Assembly: GCF_947172395.1 (NCBI RefSeq)
Contig: NC_069108.1
Location: 1,651,501 to 1,715,500, forward strand
Length of the DNA stretch: 64,000 nt
Direction of reading: 5' to 3'
Source of the DNA: Bicyclus anynana
Taxonomy: Eukaryota; Arthropoda; Insecta; Lepidoptera; Nymphalidae
Part shown: positions 1 to 11,852 of the stretch, in pieces
How the letters are laid out: every line of letters starts with the position of its first letter
How positions within the stretch are numbered: the first letter of the stretch is position 1
The notes under the pieces: generated by a model
The model's input: only the letters and a program-made list of their open reading frames with translations
Told to the model about the DNA's origin: nothing
Database searches by the model: none
Translations under genes and position numbers: made by a program

Positions 1-740
1 GCTGTAAGCATACTAAGGATATATAATAAATAAATATACGAAATTGACATTCTATAACGAACTAGCGGATGCCCGTGACTTCGTCCGCATGGAAATTAAT
101 GTACTTTCAACCCCTATTTCATCCCTTTAGTGGTAGAATTTTGAAAAAAAGAAAACCTTGAATTATATTTTGTATTTTTTATATGATTTATGAACAAATT
201 TCTTAAAAGTGTAACTCTAAAAATGAAGGACTTTCCATACAAATTTTCATATCCTATTAACCATTAGGCTTACAATTTATCAAAATCCTTTCTTAGGGGA
301 TGCCTACGTCATAGTACCTTTATGCATGTAAAGTCTCAGCCCGATCGGTTGAAAATTGACAAAGTTTAATACAAATTTTCATCCCTTACCCCTTGGGGGT
401 AGAATTGATCAAAATTCTTAATGGATGCCTACGTCATAACCTCTACCTGCATGCGAAATTTCAGCCCAATCCGTCCAGTGGTTTGGGCTGATAGATCACT
501 ATGTCAGGCAGTTATATATATTTAGATGTCATCCGGTGCTTACTGATAGATATCACACAGTCTAACCAACTAACTGGACCTGTTGAGACTAACTGGACTG
601 CGTACTCCCGACGTAAAAACGAGTCAAGCAGGAAGGGTATAGTGTATGCCAGTGTCTTTCTCTAATAGGGTGACCATATATTATAACGCATATGACAAAC
701 GCTGTGACACTTGACAAATTGACAAAGAATTGCCAGTGGA
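1..740. repeat. Helitron-like remnants; otherwise nothing recognised
   Basis: Contains ACTAGCGGATGCCCGTGACT at 63, the end of a common lepidopteran Helitron-like family also seen at 1050, 20983, 45735 and 62502, with two imperfect copies of a downstream segment (120-300, 360-500). No coding evidence. Confidence 0.45.
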
Positions 741-745
741 AAAAA

Positions 746-1072
746 TCTATAATATAAAAATGAATCGCAAAATGCGTTGGTAAGCGCATAACTCAACAAC
801 GCCTGGACCAATTTGGCCAAATCTTTTTTTAAAATGTTCGTTGAAGTTCAAGGATGGTTTTTACGGCGAGAAAAATTAGAATTATTGCTGGAAAAACCCT
901 AAAAATAGCCCTTTTCTTTTTCCCATACAAATGATTTGTAACTAAAACGTAGTCAGTTTGAGCTTTATTGCTATGGTATAAAGTTCATATTAATAATAAT
1001 TAGAAAACGGGGTAGGGGTAGGGTAGGGGTAGTTGAGAGTTTCACGCGGACGAAGTCGCGGGCATCCGCTAG
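746..1072 (+). mobile_element. Non-autonomous Helitron (family with GCGGACGAAGTCGCGGGC end)
   Basis: Starts TCTATAATATAAAAATG and ends CTAG, flanked by A on the left and T on the right as expected for Helitrons. A second, interrupted copy is at 21789-22300. No transposase is encoded. Confidence 0.7.
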
Positions 1073-1180
1073 TTTTAAATAATAATGTTTTATTTTAATT
1101 ATTTTAAGTATATCTAGCAAAATATTAGAAAACATTACAATATGAACTTAAATTAATTATAAATAAGTAATAAAACATGT

Positions 1181-1484
1181 GAGCCGTGATAGCCCAGTGG
1201 ATATGACCTCTGCCTCCGATTCCAGAGGGTGTGGCTTCGAATCCGGTCCGGGGCATGCACCTTCAACTTTTCAGTTGTGTGTATTTTGAGAAATTAACAT
1301 CACGTGTCTCAAACGGTAAAGGAAAAACATCGTGTGGAAACCTGCATACCAGAGAATTTTCTTAATTCTCTGCGTGTGTGAAGTCTGCCGATCCGCATTG
1401 GGCCAGCGTGGTGGACTATTGGCCTAACCCTAATTTTGAAAGGAGACTCGAGCTCAGCAGTGAGCCGAATATGGGTTGATAACG
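1181..1484 (+). mobile_element. SINE-A, full-length copy with target duplication
   Basis: tRNA-like head with A box TAGCCCAGTGGATATGACC and B box GGCTTCGAATCC, ~300 bases, ending GGGTTGATAACG. A 13-base target duplication, AATAAAACATGTG, flanks it (1169-1181 and 1485-1497). Confidence 0.9.
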
Positions 1485-1499
1485 AATAAAACATGTGTT

Positions 1500-2074
1500 T
1501 AAGATGATTTCTTACGAAAAGCTTTTAATGAAAAAAAAAAATCATTTTTTTAAGGATGACAATATGAAAGAACGTGAACACACCCTTCGAGCTTCCTTGT
1601 CAGGTCGGATTTGCCTCCCTAAAAGTCCAAAGGAAAATAGATTTTAACAACTTAATAATAAAGTTTAATTTCTATTCACACATTTTTCCAGTACGCGTAT
1701 GTATTAAATCCTTGATTTGATGTTTATTATATCAAGTTGGTATTGGACACGTTGCAAGTTGCACGTATAACATACACAAAAGTTCATTTTTGTTTTTTAA
1801 CCGACTTCCAAAAAGGAGGAGGAAAAAACATACATACGTTCGGCTGTATGTATGTTTTTTTTATTTTTTTATGTATGTCCAGCGATAATTCCGTCATTTA
1901 TGGACCGATTTTGAAAATTCTTTTTTGTGTTGAAGGGTGGTCCCATTTTTTAATGTCAGGATCTGATGATAGCATCTTGGAGAAATCGAGAGGAACTTTC
2001 GAAAATTGTAGAGACGGCTAGTGCGTTTGTTAGTGTTCCCATAAGGTATTTTAAACCACTACAATTTTATGAAG
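1500..2074. other. No gene seen; repeat sequence
   Basis: Low-complexity AT-rich DNA to 1798, then the AACCGACTTCCAAAAAGGAG repeat with a TATG-rich stretch. A 94-codon plus-strand frame here lies wholly in the repeat. Confidence 0.6.
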
Positions 2075-2430
2075 GTCTGGAGTTGGTCTGATGATGGAGC
2101 CAAAATACAGACGATGGAACTCGTCAACGATTAACAGCAGTTACCTTTTGTTTGGGCTTGATTAATTTGTATTGATGAGAACTTTCCACCTACATGGGTT
2201 TTGACTGTATTAAGGGTCTGGTGATGAAGACAAAGGATAGTGAAGAGAACTCCTCGACGGTTCACAGTAGCTACCTTGTGTTTGGACTTGATAAATTTGT
2301 ATTGATGAGAACTTTCCACCTAGAAGGGTTTTGACTGTTTTGACTGTTTGAGGGTCTGGTGATGTAGATGAAGGACAGTTAAGGAAACTCCTCGTTCACA
2401 GTAGCTACCTTGTGTTTGGACTTGCTTAAT
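2075..2430. repeat. ~120-bp tandem repeat, three units
   Basis: Units carry GGTCTGGTGATGAAGA, CTCCTCGACGGTTCACAGTA, GTTTGGACTTGAT and TGATGAGAACTTTCCACCTA. The array sits inside a larger repeat beginning with AACCGACTTCCAAAAAGGAG at about 1799. Confidence 0.85.
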
Positions 2431-3078
2431 TACCCGACTGCAAGAAGGGTTATGTTTTTCGCGCGTATCTTGTATGTATGTATGTATGTATATATGTATG
2501 TATGTATATATGTATGTATGTAATATTCTTTATTACCTCATATCTTCCAAACCACTGAACGGATTTACGTAATTAGGATATCGTTAGATTTGTCTCAATA
2601 ACCCAAGTGTTCTTAGATAGGTGAAACTAAAAAAAATATAACAAGACGACTGTGAGACGCTATAGACTGGAGGTGAAAAAAAAAATTTTTTCCTAATATT
2701 GCAATATGGGTATCAAATTCAAGAGCTTTTTGTGAGGATTCTAAAATGGTATATCATCGCCAAGTTTAAAAAAAACTACAATTAGAAAAACGTTATTTAT
2801 TAGTTGTCTATACAAAATACGCGAGGCGGAAGACTATAGGTGCGAGCAGGTTTGTGAAGTGAAGTTATAAAATAGACTAAATTAAATATATTGATTATAA
2901 AAATCCGCCAAGTGCGAGTCGGATTCGCCCACCGAGCGTTCCGTAGGTTTTTTTGAATATTTGCTTAACCTCGGTTGGACGTATAACTTATCGTACTTTG
3001 TAATAAACGTAATAAATAAATCCGAAATTAACCATCTATTGTAACTAAAAAGTGTGAAATAAATAAATTAATTAAACA
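2431..3078. repeat. (TATG)n microsatellite and unclassified repeat
   Basis: 2468-2522 is a TATG/TATA microsatellite. After it comes AT-rich DNA with CGCCAAGTGCGAGTCGGAT at 2906, a fragment of a widespread lepidopteran repeat. No gene. Confidence 0.6.
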
Positions 3079-3238
3079 AATAAAAAAACCCGACTGCATA
3101 AAGTACCTAAGTACCTAGAAAACAGTCGGGACCTTTTTAAGGTCCCGACTGTTTTCTAATTGCTTTCTACACTTCTGGACTGAGCTTGTTTTTTTTCTTT
3201 TCAGTTTTTTTATACTTTATGCAGTCGGGTTTTTTTAT
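3079..3238. repeat. Nested palindrome built on CCCGACTG
   Basis: Inner palindrome: 20-base perfect arms 3116-3135 and 3139-3158 around TTT. Outer inverted repeat: CCCGACTGCATAAAGTA near 3090 and its complement near 3210-3226. Confidence 0.85.
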
Positions 3239-3574
3239 TTGTATAATTAATTTATTTTATATTGATGAGAACTTTCCACCCATATGGATTGTGACTGCAT
3301 AGGGGATCTGGTAATGAAGACTGAGGATAGTTAAGACCACTTCTCATTAGTTATGATACCTTTCACGTTTTTCTGAATATTCATATTACTTGTGGATAAA
3401 GGGGGAGTGAAATTTTAGTGTATGAGTTAAGGTAGAATTATCAAAATTTCCATTGTAGGACTTAGGTACTTATAAGAAAATAACGTTTTAGCTAATTGCT
3501 TATTAATTTTTGTTCACACTCAGTAGCTGTATGCTAACACTAAAAATGAAAAAAAAAAAAAAAATAATAAAAAA

Positions 3575-3835
3575 AAATCAACCGACTTTCAACTCAAAAA
3601 TTAACCTAAACTAAAAAGTAAAAAACAACATCTTACTTCCCTACCTACCTACCTTCTGATCAGTTTGAAGGCGGTGCCAAGCCAGTGATGTTTTAATTCA
3701 AGCCGTTTAACTGTGGTTCTTTCAGAACTCTTTCAGGCTTTAATTTAAAACATGACACAGGATTGGCACCGCCTTCAAACTGATCAGAAGGTAGCACATA
3801 AGTAAGATGTTATTTTTTGCTTTTCAATCACGCAC
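3575..3835. repeat. Decayed copy of the foldback element
   Basis: Arms share CTTCTGATCAGTTTGAAGGC (left) and its complement (right, ending near 3800), flanked by AACATCTTACT / AGTAAGATGTT. The right arm is cut off near 3825 by SINE-A sequence. Confidence 0.8.
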
Positions 3836-3859
3836 AGATACTCCCAAAAGACGTGATAG

Positions 3860-4116
3860 TGATAGTAGATATGACCTCTGCCTCGGATATGACCAGTCCG
3901 GGGCCTGCACCTCCAATTTTTCAGAAGTTCAATATCACTTCTCAAACGGTGCAGGAAAGACATTGTAAGGAAACCGTCATACCTGCGATTTTTTATTTCT
4001 CTACGTGTGTGAAGTCTGCCAATCCGCATTGGGCCTGCGTGGTGGGTATTGGCCTAACCCGTCACATTCTGAGAGGAAACTCGAGCTCAGCAGTGAGCCG
4101 AATATGGGTTTAACAA
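3860..4116 (+). mobile_element. SINE-A copy with internal deletion
   Basis: Matches SINE-A from GATATGACCTCTGCCT to GAGCCGAATATGGGTT but lacks part of the tRNA-like head including the B box. Confidence 0.8.
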
Positions 4117-4242
4117 CCCAATATGAGATTTTAGATACAGTGTTTTGTCATGGCGCGGCAACATTGTACGATAGACATGTATTTTTGGTATATATCCCAA
4201 CATACCATATGATATGTATACCAATACATAACGCCCATTTTT

Positions 4243-4455
4243 TTCGTTCTTTACAAGTTAACACTTGACTACAATCTCACCTGATGGTAAGTGATGATGC
4301 AATCTATGATAAAAGCTGGCTAACTTGTTAGAAGTAGGATGAAAATCTACACTCCTTTCTATTCATACGACATCGTACCGGAACGCTAAATCACGTGGCG
4401 GTACGTCTTTGCCGGTAGGGTGGTAACTAGCCACGGCCGAAGTCTCTCACCAGTT
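4243..4455 (-). mobile_element. SINE-B fragment
   Basis: Carries the SINE-B tail (TTCTTTACAAGTTAACACTTG) and body up to ACTAGCCACGGCCGAAG; the tRNA-like head is missing. Confidence 0.8.
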
Positions 4456-4626
4456 AGTTTTTCCTAAAATTACCTTCTAAAGGACATCGCTAGAGGTTAC
4501 TTCTCTGTCAACAATATATGATCTTGATCAAATGTGTTCAAACAAACTGCATCTATAGAATCCGTATCATTGTGTTAAAATAACACGTGTGGATAAAATT
4601 TGAAGCGCAAGCGAGATCATATTTAC

Positions 4627-4852
4627 CTCATCATCATCATCATCATATCAGCCGATGGACTGCAGGATATAGGCCTTTTGTAGGGACTTCCAAACATCAC
4701 GATACTGAGCCACCTGCATCCAGCGAATCCCTGCGACTCGCTTGATGTCGTCAGTCCACCTGGTGGGGGGTCGGCCAACACTGCGCTTACTAGTGCGGGG
4801 TCGCCATTCCAGCACTTTGGGACCCCAACGTCCATCGGCTCTTCAAACTATG
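4627..4852 (-). mobile_element. RTE-like LINE 3' fragment
   Basis: Minus-strand translation contains RRADGRWGPKVLEW and GRPPTRWTDDIK, the C-terminal end of an RTE-type reverse transcriptase protein, followed by a CAT repeat tail. It splits the piggyBac-like MITE at 4590-5165. Confidence 0.75.
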
Positions 4853-4859
4853 TGCCCTA

Positions 4860-5164
4860 ATATGTGCCATTTTTACCTAATTGCAAGTAAATTAAAGTTC
4901 AAGATATATACCTAATTTCCTATACAAAACAACTAAAGAAAATAAGTTTGCTTTTCCTGAGATTGAAAGCAAAATGTGAGCAAAACATGTATTTTCAAAA
5001 AAATTAACTATCGGGAAAAGTTTTACAAATTGTGTATTTTGTATAGTCATAACGAAGCTAACACTTTGAAATGTCATTTACCCAAATATCAGGCTCCTGA
5101 CTTTTCCAGAATCTGAGATCCAGAACCATTTGTAACCACCAAATTACATATTGCACACTCTTAA
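4860..5164. mobile_element. piggyBac-like MITE, 3' part
   Basis: From TTTTTACCTAATTGCAAGTA to GCACACTCTTAA it matches the complete copies at 41412-41877 and 50366-50814. Confidence 0.75.
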
Positions 5165-5394
5165 GTTAAGTAAAAGTCTAGCGAGGCAGTTGGGGTTAAA
5201 TAAAAAGCGTAATTGTGTTGCTGATATTGAACTGAATTTGGTGGTTTTAGGGGTTACCTACTTCTCATAAATTCCGACACTGCGCCACTGCTATGTAGTA
5301 TATAAAAGTATAATGATAAAATTCGCTATCTTATTACCAAAGGCTGTGAGCTTACTTTGGGGCTGAGTACTAAATAATCAATGCAAGAAGAAGA

Positions 5395-6060
5395 AGAAGA
5401 AGAAATATACTTAATTGTACATTAAAAACAAAAATAAACAATAACTTATAATAACACTTAGAAACTAATGTACAAATGGCGGTCTTATCGCTAAAGAGCG
5501 ATCTCTTCCAGACAACCACTGTGGAAGAGAAAAAAAAAAACGTAAGCACCGATTTGGGTATACGCACACAAAAAATAAGAAAAGTTAAGTAATTTAAATA
5601 CATAAATATTAAGCAATAATACATAATAATAATACATAGACTATACTTAACTACTTCATACATATATACAAAGAAATACATATATACATACATACATACA
5701 CACATACATACATACATGAAAACCTGCAACACATAAAAACAAGACGGCATCTAAGGGAAGACACAAAAGAAAAATAAATAAACAAAATAATTCAAAAATA
5801 ATTGATAAATAAAACATACACATACAAGCGTAATTTGGATTAATAAGTTATATTAAAAGATCAGGGAGGAAAAAAGTGCATGTTGACCAGCCGTTTGAAA
5901 GAGGTTAGAGATTGGGCACGCCGAGTGTCTAAGGGCAATGAATTCCAGAGCCGAGCAGCTTTAACAGAAAAGGATTTAGAACAGAAGGAAGTATTATGGG
6001 AAGGAATTTTTAAGATTAGGTTGTCTTCGGAGCGAAGGGAGCGACAGTGAGTATCACTTA
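5395..6060 (-). mobile_element. Degenerate LINE end
   Basis: AT-rich with CATA microsatellite (5680-5720). Minus-strand reading of 5880-6050 looks like the broken end of a non-LTR reverse transcriptase protein, and 5470-5520 (CGGTCTTATCGCTAAAGAGC) resembles the tail at 60222-60370. Family uncertain; the 126-codon frame at 5370-5750 is not a gene. Confidence 0.4.
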
Positions 6061-6399
6061 GAAAGCAAGCAATGCAAGTGTATTGTGTAAGTTTATTTAT
6101 GTATTGTTGTACTTACTACATAACGAACATAACAATAGTTAATTACAAAAGTTACATCAATTCAATTAAATTGACATGAAATTAATACAGACACAAATTG
6201 AGACGGAAGCAAATTGATTAAATATTCATTGAAATTGTAAACATAACATAAATAAACAATATTTACTTCAATTCAATTTATTTGTAAACATATTAAATAA
6301 TACATTTGAATATTTAAGGAAATTCATTAAAATAAATAAAACATTATTATTGTATGTACGTACAGTAAACACAGCGATCCCTTTAAGGGGTGTTAGTAG

Positions 6400-6445
6400 A
6401 CCAGATGCTCTCTGGTCATAAGCTATCTACCAGAGAGCATCTGGT
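6400..6445. repeat. Perfect 17-bp hairpin
   Basis: Arms ACCAGATGCTCTCTGGT (6400-6416) and its complement (6429-6445) around a 12-base loop. It lies 0.3 kb downstream of the ZNF pseudogene end. The surrounding 6061-6754 has no other recognised feature apart from AT-rich DNA. Confidence 0.85.
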
Positions 6446-6754
6446 AGATCGCGCAAAGATTTACCGATTTTGAAAAAAAAATATATTTTCCTTTTTTTAA
6501 GAAATATGAGTAAACGCTCCTTTAAAGATTAAAATGGATTTAATCGTCGTATTTGTTGTCAAATTATTTTGACACAGTTACGAGTAGTTTATTTTAAAAT
6601 ATAATCAATTAGGTTTGTACTTGCACTGGACTTGTTTGACGAGAACAAGGTGCGTACATTATTTCTAACCTGCCCACCTAATGTTTACCCTGGTCGAATT
6701 CCGTGTGCAATTCTGCTCACATTGACTTATAAGAATAATGGTTTAATAGTGTTT

Positions 6755-7361
6755 TCACATGTGAGTCGCTAAGTTAATTTTCTGACGGGCTTTGAACTCG
6801 CAAAAATCACAAGCGAATGGCTTTTCACCAGTGTGAATTAGCGTATGTTTCGATAAGCTATTTTTATCTGCACATGTTAACTTGCAAAACTTACAAGCGT
6901 ATGGCTTCTCACCAGTGTGTCTTCTAATGTGTACCAATAAGTGACTACCATAAGAAAATTGACGCTTGCATATATCACAAGAATATGGCTTTTCACCAGT
7001 GTGAGTGCGCATATGACCTAGATTCTGCTTGTGCTTACATTTAATTATTAAAAATATATTAAAATTAAATTAAATAAATTAAAATTTAAATTCGCATAAA
7101 TTACAAGCGTATGGTTTTTCACCACTGTGACAGCGCATGTGTATCAATAAGTTATTTTTAGTACCTACCTTTATAATCGCACAAATCACAAGAATAAGAC
7201 TTTTCACCAGTGTGAGTACGCATATGTTGCATTAAGTTCCTTTTCTTTGTACTTTTATATGTGCACAACTGACAACAATGTGGCTTTTCACCAGTGTGAA
7301 TTCGCACATGTAACAATAAGCTTTTTTTGTCTGCAGATTTATACTCACATAACTGACAGAA
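6755..7361 (-). pseudogene. Decayed partial copy of ZNF zinc fingers 11-17
   Basis: Minus-strand finger sequences line up with ZNF-A fingers 11 to 17 (CQLCEYKSADKKSL, CCQLCTYKSTKKRNL, SCDLCDYK, then ACNLCEF..., SCDICKRQFS, ACKFCKLTC, ACDFCEFKA). The frame is broken within finger 13 and again in finger 14, where about 40 bases of very AT-rich DNA are inserted, and the last finger lacks its final His before TGA. The 3' flank matches the ZNF-A 3' UTR (AGAATTGCACACG), so this is a tandem DNA duplication and not a retrocopy. No start exon is seen. Confidence 0.8.
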
Positions 7362-7430
7362 ATAATAAATAATGAAACTGAAATAAATAATGCTTACCTT
7401 GATCGAATTTCGTGTGCAATTCTGCACACA

Positions 7431-7631
7431 TCTATACTAATATTATAAAGCAGAAGAGTTTGTTTGTTTGTTTGATTGACAGCGCTCATCTCAGGAAATA
7501 CTGGTCCGATTTGAAAAATTCTTACATTGTTAGATAGCCCTATTTATCGAGGAAGGCTATAGGCTATATTTTATCCCCGTATTCCTACGGGAACGGGAAC
7601 CACACGGGTGAAACCGCGCGGCGTCTACTAG
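7431..7631 (+). mobile_element. Lep1-type Helitron in the ZNF-A 3' UTR
   Basis: Starts TCTATACTAATATTATAAAG, ends CTAG; flanks are A and T. The empty site is visible in the 3' flank of the neighbouring pseudogene. Confidence 0.88.
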
Positions 7632-7652
7632 TTGACTAATAAGAAGATTGCT

Positions 7653-10600
7653 TTAATAATGTTTTCGCAAATGATACACAAGGCTAATTTTCTGACAAGC
7701 TTTATAGTCGCATAAGTCACAAGCGAATGGCTTTTCACCAGTGTGTCTTTGCATAACATGTCTACGTAAGTTACTATTATCTGAACATTTGTACTCGCAT
7801 AACTTACAAGCGTATGGTTTCTCACCAGTGTGAATCCGCATATGTACTCTTAAGTGACTACTATCGGAAAATTTGCGCTTACATATACTACATGAGTATG
7901 GTTTTGGCGTTTTGTCACCAGTATGAGTGCGCATATGACCCACGAGGCTACCTTTGTGACTACATTTGTACTCGCATAAATTACATGCGTATGGTTTTTC
8001 ACCTGTGTGAGAACGCATGTGTATTGATAAGTAACTTTTGGTACTAGATTGATAATCGCACAAATCACAATAATAAGACTTTTCACCAGTGTGAGTACGC
8101 ATATGTCGCAATAAGTTCCTTTCGTGTGTAGTTTTATACGCGCACAATTGACAACAATATGGCTTTTCACCAGTGTGAATTAGCACATGTGACACTAAGC
8201 TTTTTTTGTCTGCAGATTTATACTCACATAACTGACAGAAATAAGGTTTTTCACCAGTGTGAGTCCGCATATGTCTCACTAGGGCACAACTTACTGTACA
8301 TCTATACTCGCACAAATTACAAGAATAAGGTTTTTCACCAGTGTGAGTTCGCACATGTGAAATTAAGTGACATTTTCGAGCGGCTTTATACTTGCACAAC
8401 TTGCAAGAAAAGGGCTTTTCACCAGTGTGAGTTCGCATATGTTTCAATAAGTCACCACTAACCGAACATTTAAACTCGCATAACTTACACGAATAAGGCT
8501 TTTCGCCAGTGTGAGTTCGCATATGAACAACTAAGCTAGTTTTATAGATGGATTTATATTGACAAACCTTACAAGCGAATATTCTTTCAATGTGGAACTT
8601 CATGTGTTTACGTAAGACCCTTTTATCTTGGAACACATTTTTGCAAATGTCACAAGTAAAACTTTTTGGTATTGGTCTTTCACCAGTGTGAGAACGCATG
8701 TGTTTTCCTAAGCTTTGGCTAGACCTAAATTTACCCTCGCATACCTTGCAAGAATACGGCTTTTCACCAGTGTGACTTCGCATATGTCTCACCAAGCCAC
8801 TACGGTCTGCAGATTTAAACTTGCATAACTTACAGGAATAAGGCTTTTCACCAGTGTGAGTCCTCTTATGTGTATTTAGGGCACTACTTACTGTACATCT
8901 ATACTCGCACAAATCACATGAATAAGGTTTTTCACCAGTGTGAGTTCGCATATGTGAAATTAAGTGACATTTTCGAGCGGCTTTATACTCGCACAACTTG
9001 CAAGAAAAAGGCTTTTCACCAGTGTGAGTTCGCATATGTAAAACTAAGCAACTATTGTAGTTGGATTTGAATTGACAAAGCTCACAAGCGAACAATTTAT
9101 TTTTGGTGTGAGACTTTATGTGTTTAACTAAGAGCTTTTTTTCATCATCCTTTAACCTGTCACATTTTTGTGACATCTCAGGTTCTTTATATATATCATA
9201 TAGTTTGACTATACAATTTGTGAATACATTAAATTTCATGTTTGTTTCAGTTTTATCATCAAAAGAGCTAACATAACTTCTTGATTTCTCTGGTTCTTTC
9301 AATATATCATATAGTTTGACTTCACAATTAGTGTATGCTTTGATGTCTGTCTTAGTTATATTGTTGACCTTCGACGACTGGTCGTGTAATTCTTCTCTAA
9401 TATTTACTGCTTTTTTGTTTTCTTCGATTCCATTATCTTCTTTGGTCACAATTAGCGCCGGCAGTGGGGCGGCTGAAACAAAATATTTCTTATGTTTTTT
9501 GCTACAACAAAACACTTGAAGCCGTGATAGCCCAGTGGATATGACCTCTGCCTCTGATTACGGAGGGTGTGGGTTCGAATCTGGGTCGGGGCATGCACCT
9601 CCAACTTTTCAGTTGTGTTCATATTAAGAAATTAAATATCACGTGTCTCAATCGGTGAAGGAAACATCGTGAGTGCATACTAGAGAATTATCTTAATTCT
9701 CTCGTGATTAAAAACGTTGCAGTGATTGATTATTAGAATGGATCACCAAGATATACCAGCAGAGCTAAAGTAACGATGAGTTCCTCTCAACTCCTAACAG
9801 CTATTAATAGACATTGGATTGTATGTACTAGGAAAATGCTAAAATACGCATGAAAACATGCACTAAAAAACCGGCCAAGTGCCGAACAAATAAAATGTAA
9901 ATACAAACGGTCGTCAATAATTAAATCATACACCTTTCAGGCAAACAAGAATTACAATTAATTCAGGTCGAGGAATACAGAAAACAGAAAAAGTAAGAAA
10001 CTGGCTAAGTGCCAACCGGGCCACGCGCATTGTAGGGATCCGTAGATTGAATTATAGTTTTAAACCCTTATTTGATGCACAATAACACCGATGATATTTG
10101 ATGCACAAAAATCATCTTCACTTTGCATGCAGGGGAAGGAACCCCAAAGAAACTTGACAAATTAGCTCTTAAAACTTAATATTTTACAAACGGATCCCCA
10201 AATTGGATAAATGTTGATATAGACACCCCCCCCCCTAATCTACAAATAAAGGAGTAAAAATTTTCCAAAAACATTTCTCGATTTTCAGCACGTAAGCCGA
10301 TTGATGGAAGTTGCGAAACACAACGTATGCAAAAACCGATTTTTATTAGTCACTGTGAATATATGCCAGATCTGCAACTTATCACATAACATAACATGTT
10401 TTTGTATGACGCTTATGCAAACCGAGCAAATAACCGAGCGGAGACTGCTACTATACAATATACCTTAAAGGAAAGATTAGCCGATAGACGTCCACAGCTG
10501 GACATAGGTCTCTTGCATGGACCTCCAAGCACAACGATCTTGAGCCGCCAGCATCCAGCGGCTCCCTGCAACCCGCTTGATATCCTCGGTCCACCTAGTG

Positions 10601-11852
10601 GGGGGTCGACCAACACTGCGCTTTCTGGTGCGGGGTGACCATTCCAGCAGCTTGGGACCCCAACGTCCATCGGCTCTTCGAACTATGTGGCCTGCCAACT
10701 TCAGCTTCGCGACTCGCTGAGCTATGTCAGTGACTTTGGTTCGTCTGCGGATCTCCTCATTCCTGATTCAATCACGCAGACAAACTCCAAGCATAGCTCG
10801 CTCCATCGCCCGCTGAGTGACTTTGACCCTTCTAATAAGGCCCAAGGAGCTATACAATATAAAAATTGACAAATTTCCAATGAGAAATTAATAGGTTTTA
10901 AAGGTCGATACCCTGCACTGCACTGTCCAAGTAAAAGAGTGTATTTTTATTATTTTCCTCAAAATTCCGAACAAGCCGGTTTCCGAAAAGGCTTTATAGT
11001 ACCATAGACCACATCCATACGCTGCGGCAGGTTATACAGAAGTCCCACGAGTATAACCAGCCACTATGCTTAGTGTTTGTGGACTATGAGAAAGTCTTCG
11101 ATTCGGTGGAAACCTGGGCTGTGCTAAGGTCATTGCAGAGATGCCGAATTGATTACAGGTATATCCAGAAGAGCCGATGGACGTTGGGGTCCCAAAGTGC
11201 TGGAATGGCGACCCCGCACTAGTAAGCGCAGTGTTGGCCGACCCCCCCCCCCAGGTGGACTGACGACATCAAGCGAGTCGCAGGGATTCGCTGGATGCAG
11301 GTGGCTCAGTATCGTGATGTTTGGAAGTCCCTACAAAAGACCTATGTCCTGCAGTGGACGTCCGTCGGCTGATATGATGATGATGATGGTGATGAGTGAG
11401 ATTTCCTATGATATAAATATGTTCTCTGCTCACTTACCTGAAGGTTGAGCCAAGTCTGTACAAGACTCGCACACTTGTGACGTCACATACTCAGTATCTC
11501 CATCACTTTCCTACAAGACAAACAAATACATGAAATTACTGTCCCTTAACAAATTCATCAGAATTACGGACATCTGTCTCACCTGATGCAAGTCCATATG
11601 AGCATTGTACTCCTCTTCATGGAGAAACTCCTCACCACAAAGAGTACACCCAAATGTAGTACTTTCATACTTCAACACATCATGTAGTTTGACCAACTGG
11701 TCTGCAACTATTGAGCTTGAAGCTCGAGTCCCTTGGAGAATCTCCCGGAGAGCATCAGCCAGTAGCTTTGACTCCAACTCAGTGTTGCTCTCAGGTACTG
11801 AGTGCTGTCCGTGAGATGCAACCAGTTCATCATATTCTTCTTTCACTTCCAT
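7653..11852 (-). CDS. C2H2 zinc-finger protein ZNF-A, 720 aa, three coding exons
   Basis: Exons 11583-11852, 11438-11510 and 7653-9472 join in phases 0 and 1. Exon 1 starts MEVKEEYDELVASHGQHSV with a good AACATGG context; a TGA two codons upstream supports this start. Exon 1 ends with a lone finger (CTLCGEEFLHEEEYNAHMDL, H). Exon 2 is a 24-codon acidic spacer. Exon 3 has an N-terminal segment with twice-repeated T-N-C-x-VKLYDI-x-KEPE, then 17 C2H2 fingers mostly with TGEKP linkers. The reading frame extends 15 codons beyond the acceptor TTTCAG, but that is intron. Expected role: nuclear sequence-specific DNA binding; targets unknown. Finger arrays with variable helix residues suggest a lineage-specific family. 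A Lep1 Helitron sits in the 3' UTR 21 bases after the stop. Confidence 0.9.
9521..9712 (+). mobile_element. SINE-A, 3'-truncated, in ZNF-A intron 2
   Basis: Head and body present; ends after AATTCTCTCG. It begins about 45 bases upstream of the intron's acceptor. Confidence 0.85.
9713..10400. other. ZNF-A intron 2, no gene seen
   Basis: AT-rich with fragments of the AAACCGGCCAAGTGC-type lepidopteran repeat (9868, 9998) and a C-run at 10227. Nothing coding. Confidence 0.5.
10470..10870 (-). mobile_element. RTE-like LINE 3' fragment in ZNF-A intron 2
   Basis: Minus-strand frame carries RRADGRWGPKLLEWSPRTRK and GRPPTRWTEDIKRVAG, the RTE protein C-terminus, with upstream decayed sequence of the same protein. 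Confidence 0.8.
10965..11390 (+). mobile_element. RTE-like LINE fragment with reverse-transcriptase motif
   Basis: Opens with sequence decoding, across frameshifts, to EQAGFRKG and FVDYEK-F-DSVE (reverse transcriptase motifs), then jumps to RRADGRWGPKVLEWRP and the C-terminal end, so the middle is deleted. Confidence 0.8.

Noticed and set aside
5370..5750. 126-codon frame rich in Tyr, Phe, Cys and Met
   Set aside because: Low-complexity translation of CATA and GAA microsatellites in a degraded LINE.
7814..9070. Plus-strand frames opposite ZNF-A
   Set aside because: Antisense of the repeated zinc-finger linker gives regular open stretches (FHQCE.AYV).
9473..9515. ZNF-A exon 3 starting at MFCCSKKHKKYF
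   Set aside because: Those codons are upstream of a strong TTTCAG acceptor and exons 11438-11510 and 11583-11852 join in phase.
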